From assembly GCA_050744325.1 (NCBI GenBank), contig JBOGHK010000187.1, forward strand, positions 1 to 64,000: 64,000 nt of DNA. The letters run 5' to 3'. The position numbers and the translations under genes were made by a program. This document shows, piece by piece, positions 45,196 to 54,016 of this stretch (within the stretch, counting starts at the first letter, position 1; each line of letters begins with the position of its first letter). The stretch is from DASXTK01 sp050744325. Its GTDB lineage: Bacteria > Actinomycetota > Acidimicrobiia > Acidimicrobiales > VFJN01. The notes under the pieces were generated by a model that was not told where the DNA came from, ran no database searches, and worked only from the letters and a program-made list of their open reading frames with translations.

Positions 45196-47106
45196 TCAGT
45201 GCCGAGTGCCGACGAGGCCGGCGACGACGCGGCGATGGTTGAGGACCACGATGAGCAGGGGCACCACCGACCCGACGATCGAGCCCGCCGCGAGCACCCC
45301 CGCGTTGGCGACGAACTGGCGGGTCTCGCCGTAGAGCCGTAGGCCGAGCGGCACGGCGTTCGGTCCGCCGAACAGCAGCCCCACGACGAAGTCGTTCCAC
45401 ACCTGCACGAACACCAGCACGAACACGACCACCACCGCCGGCTCGGCGTCGAGGACCGCACGCAGCCGCGCCCGCCGCGAGACGTAGGGCTCCGCCCCCC
45501 ATGCGGCGCGGAGCCCGGCCAGCGAGGGCTGGGCCCGGGCGTTCCACAGGACCACCACCGCGAGCGGCACCCACAAGGCGGTGTGCACCAGCCCGAGACG
45601 CAGCCGGCTGAGCTCACCGGACAGACCGGCCCAGTCGAGCACCTCGGTGATCGGCCCGGCAACCACCTGGACCGGGACCACCGCGGCAGCGAGGAACAGG
45701 ACTACCAGGACCTGGGCGCCAGCGGGCGGCATGTCGGCGAGCCCCCGGACCGCCAGCAGCGCCACGACCAGCACGATCAACGCCACCGCCACCGCCAGGA
45801 TCGCGGTGAGCTGCAACGAGCCGAGGATCCCGGCGATGTGCAGCCGCCCGTAGGAGCCCAGGCCGAACGGCGGCGACCACCAGCCGCCGGTGGCCGCTTC
45901 CCGCGGCGCATGCAACGACGTCGCCACGAGCACCAGCAACGGCACCATCCATGCGGCCAGGGCCGCGGCGGCGACGATGGCGCCCGCCCGGCCGAGCACG
46001 CGACGGCCCCGCGTCTCCCCTGACGCGGCGGCCGCACGAACAGGAGACGGCGCAGGCACCACGGATGCCGCCCGGCGATCACGGCGGTCGCGGCGGCCCC
46101 ACCGCTCCCGGCCATCCCGGCCGTCCCGGGCTCGACCGGATCGCCATCGGGGCGGCCGCGACCACAACGCCACCAGCAGCACACCGGCGGCCACCGCCGC
46201 CAGCCAGAAGACCCCGAGGGCCGCGGCTGGCCCGCTGGTGGTGGCACCCGAGGTCTCCCACTGCAACACGGCGAGGACCGAAGCCTCATCGATCACCGAT
46301 CCGGGCGCCATGGCCAGGATCAGGTCGAAGGTCCGGACCGTCGACAGCGCCACCAGCGCGAGCACCACGGCCACGATCCGGCGCAGCTGCGGCAGCCACC
46401 GCCCGTCGCGCAGCACCTCCCAGCGGGTGCCGCCATAGCCGCCGACAGCATCGGCGAGCTCGCGCGGCAGCTGGTCGAGCGCGGCCCGGAACACGACGAA
46501 CGCCAAGCCCACCCAGGCCCAGACGAACGCGGACATGAGCGCCAGCGTGATCCAGCGCGGGCCGAGCCAGGCGGGAACCACGTCGCCGGGCAGCCAGGTC
46601 GCGACCCGGGTTGCGGTGCCCCGCTGCGGGTCGGGGTCGTAGAGCACGCGGAAGGCCACGCCGGTGACGACCAGCGGCAGCGCGATCGGGCTGATCAGGA
46701 CCGAGGTCAGCATCCGGCGGTGCCGTGGCAGCCGATGACGGTGCAGGTACGCGAGCAGCAGTCCAGCGGCGGTCACCGCGAGCGGGACGAGCACCGCCCA
46801 GGCCACGGTCTGCACGGCGACGTCGTCGGCGCCGGCATCCCAGGTCGTCCGGAAGTGCCGCCAGCCGACGAACCCCTCGCCGGGCTCGGTGACGCTGGCG
46901 TGGACCGTCCGCACCACCGGCCACAACACCAGCGGCCCGACGAACCCGCCGGCGGCGACCAGCAGCGCTGCGGTCGCCGCCGCGCCGCGATGGCCGGCGC
47001 GGGTACGTGCGGGGCCGACGTCGTCCAGCACCGTGACCCGGCCCGACGCATCCGGTGTGGACGCGGCCGTCGCCGTCGCCACGGCGGTGGCCCCGGGGCC
47101 GGTCAT
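45196..47106 (-). CDS. Fused ABC sugar permease (two MalF/MalG-type subunits in one chain)
   Basis: 636 residues from ATG 47106, overlapping the binding-protein stop (ATGA). Two homologous six-helix halves are joined by a linker with repeated Arg/Asp/Gly (about 335-365). The first half has an EAA-like loop (ELADAVGGYGGTRWEVLRDG, about 222), the second a loop with GLRAAWGAEPYVSRR (about 545). Normally these are two genes. Imported solute is unknown. The separate degenerate ATPase gene lies convergent next to it; a housekeeping MsiK/UgpC-type ATPase elsewhere would have to power it. Confidence 0.8.
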   Translation of the reverse strand: MTGPGATAVATATAASTPDASGRVTVLDDVGPARTRAGHRGAAATAALLVAAGGFVGPLVLWPVVRTVHASVTEPGEGFVGWRHFRTTWDAGADDVAVQTVAWAVLVPLAVTAAGLLLAYLHRHRLPRHRRMLTSVLISPIALPLVVTGVAFRVLYDPDPQRGTATRVATWLPGDVVPAWLGPRWITLALMSAFVWAWVGLAFVVFRAALDQLPRELADAVGGYGGTRWEVLRDGRWLPQLRRIVAVVLALVALSTVRTFDLILAMAPGSVIDEASVLAVLQWETSGATTSGPAAALGVFWLAAVAAGVLLVALWSRPPRWRSGRARDGRDGRERWGRRDRRDRRAASVVPAPSPVRAAAASGETRGRRVLGRAGAIVAAAALAAWMVPLLVLVATSLHAPREAATGGWWSPPFGLGSYGRLHIAGILGSLQLTAILAVAVALIVLVVALLAVRGLADMPPAGAQVLVVLFLAAAVVPVQVVAGPITEVLDWAGLSGELSRLRLGLVHTALWVPLAVVVLWNARAQPSLAGLRAAWGAEPYVSRRARLRAVLDAEPAVVVVFVLVFVQVWNDFVVGLLFGGPNAVPLGLRLYGETRQFVANAGVLAAGSIVGSVVPLLIVVLNHRRVVAGLVGTRH

Positions 47107-48440
47107 GTCGAGCACCGGGCGTTGCCCGCGGCCTGGTCGAAGCGGCCGATGGCCCGGTCGATCGCCTGGTCCAGGTCGGCGCCCGCGGTGGTGACGTCGC
47201 GGAAGAAGTCCTGCAGGATCCGCCACGATCCGCCTGGGGCACCGAACGCACCGGGCAGCCGATCCGAGAGGTCGAACTGCAGGCGCTCCGCGCTGCGATG
47301 GAAGTCCTCGGCGGCGAAGGCCATCTCGGCCGCGTAGTTCGCGGCACACCCGTCCGGCTCGACGCCGTCGCACGCCGTGCGGTTCGGCGAGAGGTAGCCG
47401 CCCGCCAGCATCCACGGCCGGAACGGCGCCGCGCCGTCGGTGAGCCATGCCACCAGCTCGTGGCCGGCCTGCGATCCGTTCAGCACCACCGCGACGTCGC
47501 CACCCACCAGCAGAGGGGCGTCGTCCCCACTCGGCCCGCCGGCCAGGGCGTCGGCAGGGAACGGCACACCGGCGATCCGCTGGCGGGGCTCGCCGGGCGG
47601 CCGGAAGTCGTCTGCGACCGGGAGCGCGAAGTCGCTCAGGATCGACATCGCCGCGTCGCCGGTGGCGGCCACCTGGATCACCGACTCGTCGAACTGGGTG
47701 AGCAGCGCCCGCTCGCCCCCTCCGGGGAAGGCGCCCGGGATGCTCCACAGCTGTGCCAGGTCGCCGAACGCGCGGCGGACCGGCTCGGCACCCCAGCAAG
47801 CTTCGCCGCGGGCTAGGTCGTCGTAGAGGTCCGGCGCCCTGGCGATCAGCAGGTTCTCCAGCCAGTCGGTCAGCACCCAGCCGTCCGCGGCGCCGACGGC
47901 GAGGGGCGCCGGATCGCCGTCGTCGGCCAGCCGCTGGACCAGACCCACGAGGTCCTCCCAGGTCCACGCCCGTCGGCCGCTCGCGTCCGGCTCGGGGACC
48001 GGCACCGACGGCTGGTACCAGAGCAGCGACTTGTGCGCCGCCTTCAGCCAGGCGCCGTAGACACGGCCGTCGACGGTGACCAGGTCGGTCCAGAAGGGGT
48101 CGAACCGCTCGGCCACGTGGTCGCGGATCGGGTCGATGATCCCGGCGCGGGCGTAGTCCACGGCCAGCCCCGGGTACGGGAGGACGGCCAGGTCAGGTGG
48201 ATGACCGGCCCCCAGGCGACCCCGGATGAACGCGTCGAGGTTGTCGTTGCCGCCGATGACCTCGACCGAGCGGCCCGAGACGCGTTCGTAGCCGTCGACC
48301 ACCTCGCGGAACAGCTCGAGCTCGCGGTCGCTCCACACCGCCACCACCTGGATGTCCTTGCCACCGAACTCGGTGCAACCACCCAGCACGGCCGCAGCCG
48401 TGGCGCCCATCCCGAGGCGCAGGAGCTCCCGTCGGTTCAT
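47103..48440 (-). CDS. Extracellular solute-binding lipoprotein (ABC, family 1)
   Basis: 445 residues. The N-terminus NRRELLRLGMGATAAAVLGGC combines a Tat-like RR with a lipobox (LGGC). VVAVWSDRELELFREVVDGYE, PPDLAVLPYPGLAVDYAR and GGDVAVVLNGSQAGHELVAWL (all typical of sugar-binding proteins) follow. It delivers a solute, probably an oligosaccharide, to the fused permease encoded downstream. Confidence 0.88.
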   Translation of the reverse strand: MNRRELLRLGMGATAAAVLGGCTEFGGKDIQVVAVWSDRELELFREVVDGYERVSGRSVEVIGGNDNLDAFIRGRLGAGHPPDLAVLPYPGLAVDYARAGIIDPIRDHVAERFDPFWTDLVTVDGRVYGAWLKAAHKSLLWYQPSVPVPEPDASGRRAWTWEDLVGLVQRLADDGDPAPLAVGAADGWVLTDWLENLLIARAPDLYDDLARGEACWGAEPVRRAFGDLAQLWSIPGAFPGGGERALLTQFDESVIQVAATGDAAMSILSDFALPVADDFRPPGEPRQRIAGVPFPADALAGGPSGDDAPLLVGGDVAVVLNGSQAGHELVAWLTDGAAPFRPWMLAGGYLSPNRTACDGVEPDGCAANYAAEMAFAAEDFHRSAERLQFDLSDRLPGAFGAPGGSWRILQDFFRDVTTAGADLDQAIDRAIGRFDQAAGNARCST

Positions 48441-48538
48441 CGCATGCCCCAGTGCCCTGTCCTCCCGTCAGCGTTCGACCGTATCGCTGTCCGGGCCGGC
48501 ACAACGGCCGGGCTCAGGGTCGGAGTCAGGGGCGAAGG

Positions 48539-49015
48539 TCAGGAGTCGGGAAGGTCGCTCTGGTTCACGATCCAGAAGACACGGCCGGTCCCGTCCCGGT
48601 CCTTGAACCGGTGATGGTCGTGCTCGCGCAGTGCGGCCACGGCGGCCCTGGCGTCCTCGCGGGTGGCGACGTCGACATGGCTGCACAACAGGAGCAACCG
48701 GCCCTCCGCCTCCTCGCGCAGCGAGTAGGCGAGCAGGCCGCAGGCACGGGTGCGGACGTGTCGGGCGCGGTCGCCCAAGGCCTCCACGCCGAGTTGGAAA
48801 GCCTCCTCGCTCTCCCGGGCGAAGCGGGTGGCGTAGAGCACCGCGGCCGAGCGCCCCTGCCAGGTCCGGGCGCTGCGGTAAGCCTCGACGAGATGAGTGA
48901 CGGCCTCGATCCCGAGCGGCGCCAGTTGCCCCCACGCGGCCTCCAGGTCGGCCGGGTCCGCGGTGTCGAAGCTCACCAGCGCCGGCTTGTGGTCCAGAGA
49001 CTCCGATTGCAACAT
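48539..49015 (-). CDS. HEAT-repeat-like small protein
   Basis: 158 residues from ATG 49015, with GGGGAGG 9 bases upstream. The middle shows helical repeats of HEAT type (YATRFARESEEAFQLGVEAL, ARHVRTRACGLLAYSLREEA, THREDARAAVAAL-like). No signal or membrane segment. It is divergent from the XRE/NB-ARC regulator and may be a protein-interaction module. Function unknown. Confidence 0.6.
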   Translation of the reverse strand: MLQSESLDHKPALVSFDTADPADLEAAWGQLAPLGIEAVTHLVEAYRSARTWQGRSAAVLYATRFARESEEAFQLGVEALGDRARHVRTRACGLLAYSLREEAEGRLLLLCSHVDVATREDARAAVAALREHDHHRFKDRDGTGRVFWIVNQSDLPDS

Positions 49016-49166
49016 GGTCACCAACCTCCCCTTCGCACAACGGGCCTCGGGTCAGCACCCAACCAGTCGGGCGGCGTCCGGACCAGAGCGGCAGCCATGC
49101 GCTCACTACGCAAATGCTGAGCAGCGGGGTGGTTAACCTGGGGATTATCGGTCTGTCGGGGGAAAC

Positions 49167-51374
49167 ATGAGGATCGGACGCCACCGCCTCGCCGCACGGC
49201 GGATCGCGGTCGGGCTGACCCAGGAGGGGCTCGCCGAGAGGCTCGAGGTGGCGGTGTCGACGGTCGCCCGGTGGGAGCAGGGAGCGACGGCACCCCGGGC
49301 GTGGCAGCGGGGCCGGCTCGCCGAGGCGCTGGAGTTGACGCTGAACCAGCTCGACGAGCTGCTCGCACCCGACATGGAGACGGCTGTGGCACCGGAGGTG
49401 GCAGGAACGCCGGATTCCGGTCGGTCGAGACCATCCGGTCGGCCCGGTCCGTCCGGCTCCGCGTCCGCCAGCGCGCCGGCCACCGAGCCCGTGCCCCGCG
49501 TCCAGGGCTTCGTCGGGCGGGTCCCGCAGGTGGACGAGGTCGTCGCGGCCTTGGACGACCACCTGGTGACCGCCGTGATGGGCCGCCGGGGCGTCGGCAC
49601 ATCGGCGTGCGCCTGCAAGGCGGTCCAGGTGAGCAGCGACCGCGGGCCGACCCGGCCCGCGGTGTACGCCGACCTCCGCGGCCGATCGTCCAGTCGACCG
49701 CCGTCGCTCGAGCTCCTCGCCGCCGACGCCATCGCTGCCGCGACGGCCGCAACCGCCGGGGAGGCGCTGCTGGTCCTCGACAACGTCGACGACCCCGCCA
49801 TCGTGCAGGGCCTGGTCCCTCCGCCCGACGGCTGCCGCCTGCTGCTGGTCGGCCATCCCGAGCTGGTCGACCTGGGGACGGTCCACCCGGTCCCCATCGA
49901 GGAGCTGACCGCAGCCGACGCCGCGGCGCTGTTCGAGGTCGCGTCGACGCGCGACCCGACGCGCGATCCCGGGCCGGTCGGGTCGCGCACCGACCCGACG
50001 GTCCGTGAGCTGGTCGACCTGTGCGGCCGCCAGCCGCGGGCGATCGCCGCGCTGGCCCGCGAGATCACCCACGGGCACCTCGACCTGGACGGTTCGCTCG
50101 AGGCCCTGCGTCTCGCCGGCGGTGCGCCACCCCACCGCGCCGTGCGGTTCTTCCTGGCGGCAGCGACCGTCGCCGACGAGGACGTCGCGTACGACGCGCT
50201 GCGAACGCCGTCGCAGCGGCTGTTCCGCCGGCTCGGGCTGGTCGGCTCCGAGCCGCTGGCCCTCGAGGCGATGGCCAAGCTCGCCGGGCGATCGATCAAG
50301 CAGATCGAGGCCCTGGTGGCCGAGCTGTCGCATGGCCGGTTCGTCCGTCCGGTGCCGTCGGTGGCGTCAGCCGAGGTCACCGAGGGTGGCCGCTACCAGG
50401 TGCGTCCGCTGTTGACCACCTACGCCCGGCTCCACCTCCGGCGCGACGAGCCGGTGTGGCGACGGGTTCGGGCCCAGGTTCGGCTGGTGCGGTATCTGGC
50501 CCGTAAGGCCGAGCGGCACGCAGTCCGACCGAGCCGGGCCGGGCGCGAGTGGTTCGAGTGCCACCAACCGCTGCTCGCCGCGGTCGTCGCGTCGGCGACC
50601 GCCCTCGCCGCCGACCAGGCCACGCCGCTTCCGAGGCCGGTGCGCCGCTGGTGGTTCCGGCTCGCCGCGGCCCTGTGTCGCTGGTATGCCGACGAGGACC
50701 GGCTCGACGACTGGTGGGCCGCGTGCGACGCGGTGCACCAGGCAACGGTGGGACGGCGCGCCCCGGTCGTCGGTCGGCTCCGCAACGAGCTGGGCACGCT
50801 GTGGGGGCGGCCCGCGGTTCGAGGATGGGCGCTGAACGAGCGGGGGGTGATCCTGCGCCGACAGGGCGACGCCCGGGCTGCGATCGCCGAACTGACCAAA
50901 GCCTTGCCACGCCGCGGCCGCCGGGGGGAGGCTCAGGTCCTCACCAACCGCGGCCTCGCGTTCCTCGACGTCGACGCGGTGGATGCTGCGATCGCCGACT
51001 TCAAGCGGGCGGTGAAGGGGCGTTCGCAGCGCGACCATGTCGGCCTCGGCCTGACCGAGATGGGGCTCGGTGTCGCCTACCTGCGCTCGGGGGCCGCGTC
51101 GGACGCCCGGCGTCACCTGGTCAAGGCGGCCGATGCGTTCGACCGGGCCAGGGACCTGCGGGGCGCCGCCGCCGCCCGCGCCAACCTGGTGCTCGCCGAG
51201 TGGGAGACCGGTGCCCACAACGCCGCGGCCGAAGCCGGCCGGGTCGCGCTGGACAAGTACGCCGAGCTCGAGCGGCTGACCGGTCGCGCCGACGCCGCGG
51301 GCCACGACGCCGCCGTGCGCAACCTGGCTGCGACCACCGAGCGGGCCCTGCGTCGCTCCGAGGAACGCTCGTAG
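49167..51374 (+). CDS. XRE HTH-NB-ARC-TPR regulator with degenerate P-loop
   Basis: 735 residues. The N-terminal XRE helix-turn-helix (RIAVGLTQEGLAERLEVAVSTVARWEQG in part, about 10-40) precedes an NTPase domain beginning PRVQGFVGRVPQVDEVVAAL (about 112). The P-loop reads GRRGVGTSA instead of GxxGxGKT/S, losing the key Lys, while LLVLDNVDD (about 204) keeps Walker B. TPR-like repeats fill about 540-720 (ALNERGVILRRQGDARAAIAELTKAL in part). This is the AfsR/SARP-less 'STAND' layout of actinobacterial regulators. Targets are unknown. Confidence 0.82.
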   Translation: MRIGRHRLAARRIAVGLTQEGLAERLEVAVSTVARWEQGATAPRAWQRGRLAEALELTLNQLDELLAPDMETAVAPEVAGTPDSGRSRPSGRPGPSGSASASAPATEPVPRVQGFVGRVPQVDEVVAALDDHLVTAVMGRRGVGTSACACKAVQVSSDRGPTRPAVYADLRGRSSSRPPSLELLAADAIAAATAATAGEALLVLDNVDDPAIVQGLVPPPDGCRLLLVGHPELVDLGTVHPVPIEELTAADAAALFEVASTRDPTRDPGPVGSRTDPTVRELVDLCGRQPRAIAALAREITHGHLDLDGSLEALRLAGGAPPHRAVRFFLAAATVADEDVAYDALRTPSQRLFRRLGLVGSEPLALEAMAKLAGRSIKQIEALVAELSHGRFVRPVPSVASAEVTEGGRYQVRPLLTTYARLHLRRDEPVWRRVRAQVRLVRYLARKAERHAVRPSRAGREWFECHQPLLAAVVASATALAADQATPLPRPVRRWWFRLAAALCRWYADEDRLDDWWAACDAVHQATVGRRAPVVGRLRNELGTLWGRPAVRGWALNERGVILRRQGDARAAIAELTKALPRRGRRGEAQVLTNRGLAFLDVDAVDAAIADFKRAVKGRSQRDHVGLGLTEMGLGVAYLRSGAASDARRHLVKAADAFDRARDLRGAAAARANLVLAEWETGAHNAAAEAGRVALDKYAELERLTGRADAAGHDAAVRNLAATTERALRRSEERS

Positions 51375-51565
51375 GCTCCGCGCGACCGGTCATGTCGTCG
51401 GTTGATGTCATCGGTTCATCGCTGCATCGATGAGTTTCCGCGGCCACGGACGTTGTATGTGCCGAAGGCATCGACAACGACGATCGGAACCAACGTCACC
51501 AGCGGCCTGGTGCTGCGATGACCGACCCGATCGACCCGACCCATGTCACGAACGGAGAACCCACG

Positions 51566-51988
51566 ATGGACCTCAAGCTCGAGCTCGTCCTCCTGCCGGT
51601 GAACGACGTGGACCGCGCCAAGGCGTTCTACGTCGACCAGCTCGGCTTCAACCTCGACGTCGACCACCAGCCCAACGACGAGTTCCGCGTCGTGCAGATG
51701 ACACCCCCCGGCTCCGCATGCTCGGTCACCTTGGGCATCGGGATCACCGACGCCACACCCGGATCGGTCCGTGGCACGCACCTGGTGGTCACCGACATCG
51801 ACAAGGCGCGCTCCGAGCTGGTGGGGCGGGGCGTCGAAGTCAACGAGATCCGCCACATGACGCCGGACGGATGGCAGCCCGGCACCGACCCCCAGCACAC
51901 CAGGTACAACTCGTTCGCCGACTTCGCCGACCCGGACGGCAACACCTGGATCCTGCAGGAGGTCCGACAAGACAAGCCGGCGTCGTGA
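51566..51988 (+). CDS. VOC-family protein, partner of an ECF sigma factor
   Basis: 140 residues from ATG 51566, preceded by GGAGA; the upstream in-frame ATG 51518 lacks one. LVLLPVNDVDRAKAFYVDQLGF (about 6) and FADPDGNTWILQEV (about 118) are typical glyoxalase/bleomycin-resistance-like motifs. Its stop overlaps the GTG of the sigma gene, so it is probably controlled by or modulating that sigma factor. Substrate unknown. Confidence 0.85.
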   Translation: MDLKLELVLLPVNDVDRAKAFYVDQLGFNLDVDHQPNDEFRVVQMTPPGSACSVTLGIGITDATPGSVRGTHLVVTDIDKARSELVGRGVEVNEIRHMTPDGWQPGTDPQHTRYNSFADFADPDGNTWILQEVRQDKPAS

Positions 51989-52950
51989 CCGGCACGGTCG
52001 CTGACCAGGCCGCCTTCGAGGAGCTCGCCCGGCGCCACCGGCGCGAGCTCCACGTCCACTGCTACCGAATGTTGGCGTCCTTCGACGAGGCGGAGGACGC
52101 CGTGCAGGAGACCTTCCTGCGGGCGTGGCGTGCCCGCGAGCAGTTCGAGGGCGACGCCCTGTTTCGGGCCTGGCTGTACCGGATCGCGACCAACGTGTGC
52201 CTCGACCTGATCCGGCGCCGGTCGCGGCGGGTGGCCGCGCTGGAGTCGTTCGCCGAGGTTCCCTGGCTGCAGCCCTATCCCGATCGACTGCTGGACGAGA
52301 TCGCCCTCGACAGCCAGGACGAGCCCGACGCGGTGGTGATCGAGCGCGAGACCATCGAGCTGGCGTTCGTTGCCGCGCTGCAGGTACTGCCGGCCCGACA
52401 GCGGGCGGCGCTGGTGCTGCGCGACGTGTTGGGCTGGTCGGCGAACGAGACGGCGGCGGCGCTCGACACCAGCGTCGCCGCCGCCAACAGTGCCCTCCAG
52501 CGAGCGCGGGCCACGATGGGCCAGCACCTGCCGTCGCACCGGCTCGACTGGTCGGCCGCGGCCTCCGAGCCGAGCCCCGAGGAGCGCGCACTGCTGGATG
52601 CGTTCATCGACGCCCACGAGCGGTGCGACGCGACCGCGGCCATGGCGATCGCGACCCAGGACCTGCGCATCACGATGCCACCGGCACCGATCGTCTTCGA
52701 CGGGATCGATGTCATCCGGCCCTCGCTCGAGACCGCTTTCGGCGTCGAGCGGGACGGCGACTGGCGGCTGGTCCCCACCATGGCCAACCGTATGCCGACG
52801 GCCGCCAGCTACCTGCTGCGCCCCGGCGACACCGAGTTCCGGGCGTTCAAGTTCGACGTCCTGCGCATCGAGGACGACCTCGTCGCCGAGATCACCACCT
52901 TCGGCGCCGCGCTGTTCCCGGTCTTCGACCTCCCGCCGACGCTGAGCTGA
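51985..52950 (+). CDS. ECF sigma factor with C-terminal NTF2-like domain (second paralogue)
   Basis: 321 residues from GTG 51985 (GTGA overlap). Region 2 has ELHVHCYRMLASFDEAEDAVQ and WLYRIATNVCLDLI; region 4 has LPARQRAALVLRDVLGWSANE and SVAAANSALQRAR. The C-terminal SnoaL-like part ends FPVFDLPPTLS, parallel to FPLFGLPLQLDP of the paralogue at 41493. Coupled with a VOC protein. Both sigma genes in 11 kb suggest a shared regulatory theme. Confidence 0.9.
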   Translation: MTGTVADQAAFEELARRHRRELHVHCYRMLASFDEAEDAVQETFLRAWRAREQFEGDALFRAWLYRIATNVCLDLIRRRSRRVAALESFAEVPWLQPYPDRLLDEIALDSQDEPDAVVIERETIELAFVAALQVLPARQRAALVLRDVLGWSANETAAALDTSVAAANSALQRARATMGQHLPSHRLDWSAAASEPSPEERALLDAFIDAHERCDATAAMAIATQDLRITMPPAPIVFDGIDVIRPSLETAFGVERDGDWRLVPTMANRMPTAASYLLRPGDTEFRAFKFDVLRIEDDLVAEITTFGAALFPVFDLPPTLS

Positions 52951-53092
52951 TCGGAGGGATGTCGTCGTCGACGTCGGTGACCACGAAGTGAGCTCGGCGA
53001 CCCGGGCCCGCGGCGTGCGGAGCAGCATGTCGGCGATGCCCGGGTTGGTTGTCGCTCCCTCGTCGTTCCGGTGTGAGCGTAGGATGGAACGG

Positions 53093-53719
53093 TCAGGCGA
53101 CGGCTTCGACGTGGGCGGGCGCGGGCGTCAGTGCCACCTCCATCGCACCGACGAGGGCGACGTAGGGCCTCGGGTCGGTCGGGCTGATGTGGCTCATGAT
53201 GTCGAGCACCAGCGTGTCGTCGGTGTCGTCGAGGTAGCGACCGACCGTGGGGAACAGCTCGGCGTCCTCGCGCAGGCCGTGAAGCTCGAACAATCGGACG
53301 AAGCCCTCGGCGCTGCGGACGTAGGCGTCGAGGGCCAGCGGCCGGTCGCGCTCGTCGTCGCGCTGCATGCGGCGCCACGCCACGTCGAGGCAGGCGAAGT
53401 AGGCACGCGCCTGGTCGTGGTGGTCGAACATCCACGTGGCGGTGGAGGCATCCATGCCCCGGGCGACGGCCAGCGGCACGATCGCCTCCTCGGCCCTCAG
53501 GTGGTGGGCATCGACGAAGTTGGTGGTGAGGTAGACCAGGGTGCCCATGGCGCTGCGCAGGTCGGCCGGGAGCGGGTCGGCCTCGGGCAGCGCCCGGATC
53601 CAGGTGCAGATGCGGTTGACGCAGTCGAAGATCCGCTCGCCGAGGAGGTGCTCCTGCTCGAGCACCTCCTCGAAGGACCGCCCGCCAAGCACCGCGTCGA
53701 TCGGCTCGGCCTCGCTCAT
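53093..53719 (-). CDS. Hemerythrin-like (HHE cation-binding) protein
   Basis: 208 residues. Diiron ligand pattern: EQEHLLGERIF (about 21), VDAHHLRAEEAIV (about 69), FDHHDQARAYF (about 100) and LHGLREDAELFP (about 148) correspond to the His/Glu positions of the four-helix hemerythrin bundle. It may bind O2 or NO or sense redox state. The start overlaps the stop of a 31-codon ORF as ATGA, so its translation is probably coupled. Confidence 0.85.
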   Translation of the reverse strand: MSEAEPIDAVLGGRSFEEVLEQEHLLGERIFDCVNRICTWIRALPEADPLPADLRSAMGTLVYLTTNFVDAHHLRAEEAIVPLAVARGMDASTATWMFDHHDQARAYFACLDVAWRRMQRDDERDRPLALDAYVRSAEGFVRLFELHGLREDAELFPTVGRYLDDTDDTLVLDIMSHISPTDPRPYVALVGAMEVALTPAPAHVEAVA

Positions 53720-53811
53720 GGCCGGTCAGCCCCCACGATGCAGGCCCGGGTGTCGGGCGCCGCCGCTTCTGCGACGTAGGACAGGCACAGGCTCGACAGG
53801 ATTCGGCTCAT
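53716..53811 (-). CDS. 31-residue leader-type ORF upstream of hemerythrin
   Basis: ATG 53811 has GAAGGGG 7 bases upstream. The peptide starts MSRILSSLCLSYVAEAAAPD and ends in GADRP; its stop overlaps the hemerythrin start (ATGA). It has one hydrophobic N-terminal half and two Cys residues. Good ribosome site and perfect coupling support real translation; function may be regulatory. Too short for database-style recognition by eye. Confidence 0.5.
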   Translation of the reverse strand: MSRILSSLCLSYVAEAAAPDTRACIVGADRP

Positions 53812-53933
53812 CGCACGACCCCTTCTTTCGGCAGTGGGTTCCTACTCCGACGGAGAACTACTCACGGTGGTAACAGTCCCTCATTAGGTGGCTGTCGAAA
53901 CCCACTGCGGTGTTGCCGGCGGCAACCCGACCA

Positions 53934-53996
53934 CGGGCAACGGGCAACGGGCAACGGGCAACGGGCAACGGGCAACGGGCAACGGGCAACGGGCAA
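53934..53996. repeat. Heptamer array: nine perfect copies of CGGGCAA
   Basis: Nine head-to-tail copies with no mismatch end 19 bases before the MarR start codon, immediately upstream of its -10-like element. Copy-number change would alter spacing to upstream promoter elements, so phase-variable expression is plausible. Confidence 0.9.
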
Positions 53997-53997
53997 T

Positions 53998-54016
53998 TAG
54001 TTGTAGCATCGAACTA
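53998..54016 (+). promoter_or_regulatory. MarR promoter/operator: TAGCAT -10 and weak dyad
   Basis: TAGCAT (54004-54009) ends 6 bases before ATG 54016, as in other leaderless promoters here. It is framed by TAGTT and AACTA (53998-54002, 54012-54016), a weak dyad that could be the MarR autoregulatory site. Confidence 0.4.

Noticed and set aside
53934..53996. CRISPR array
   Set aside because: The repeats are 7 bp and head to tail with no spacers.
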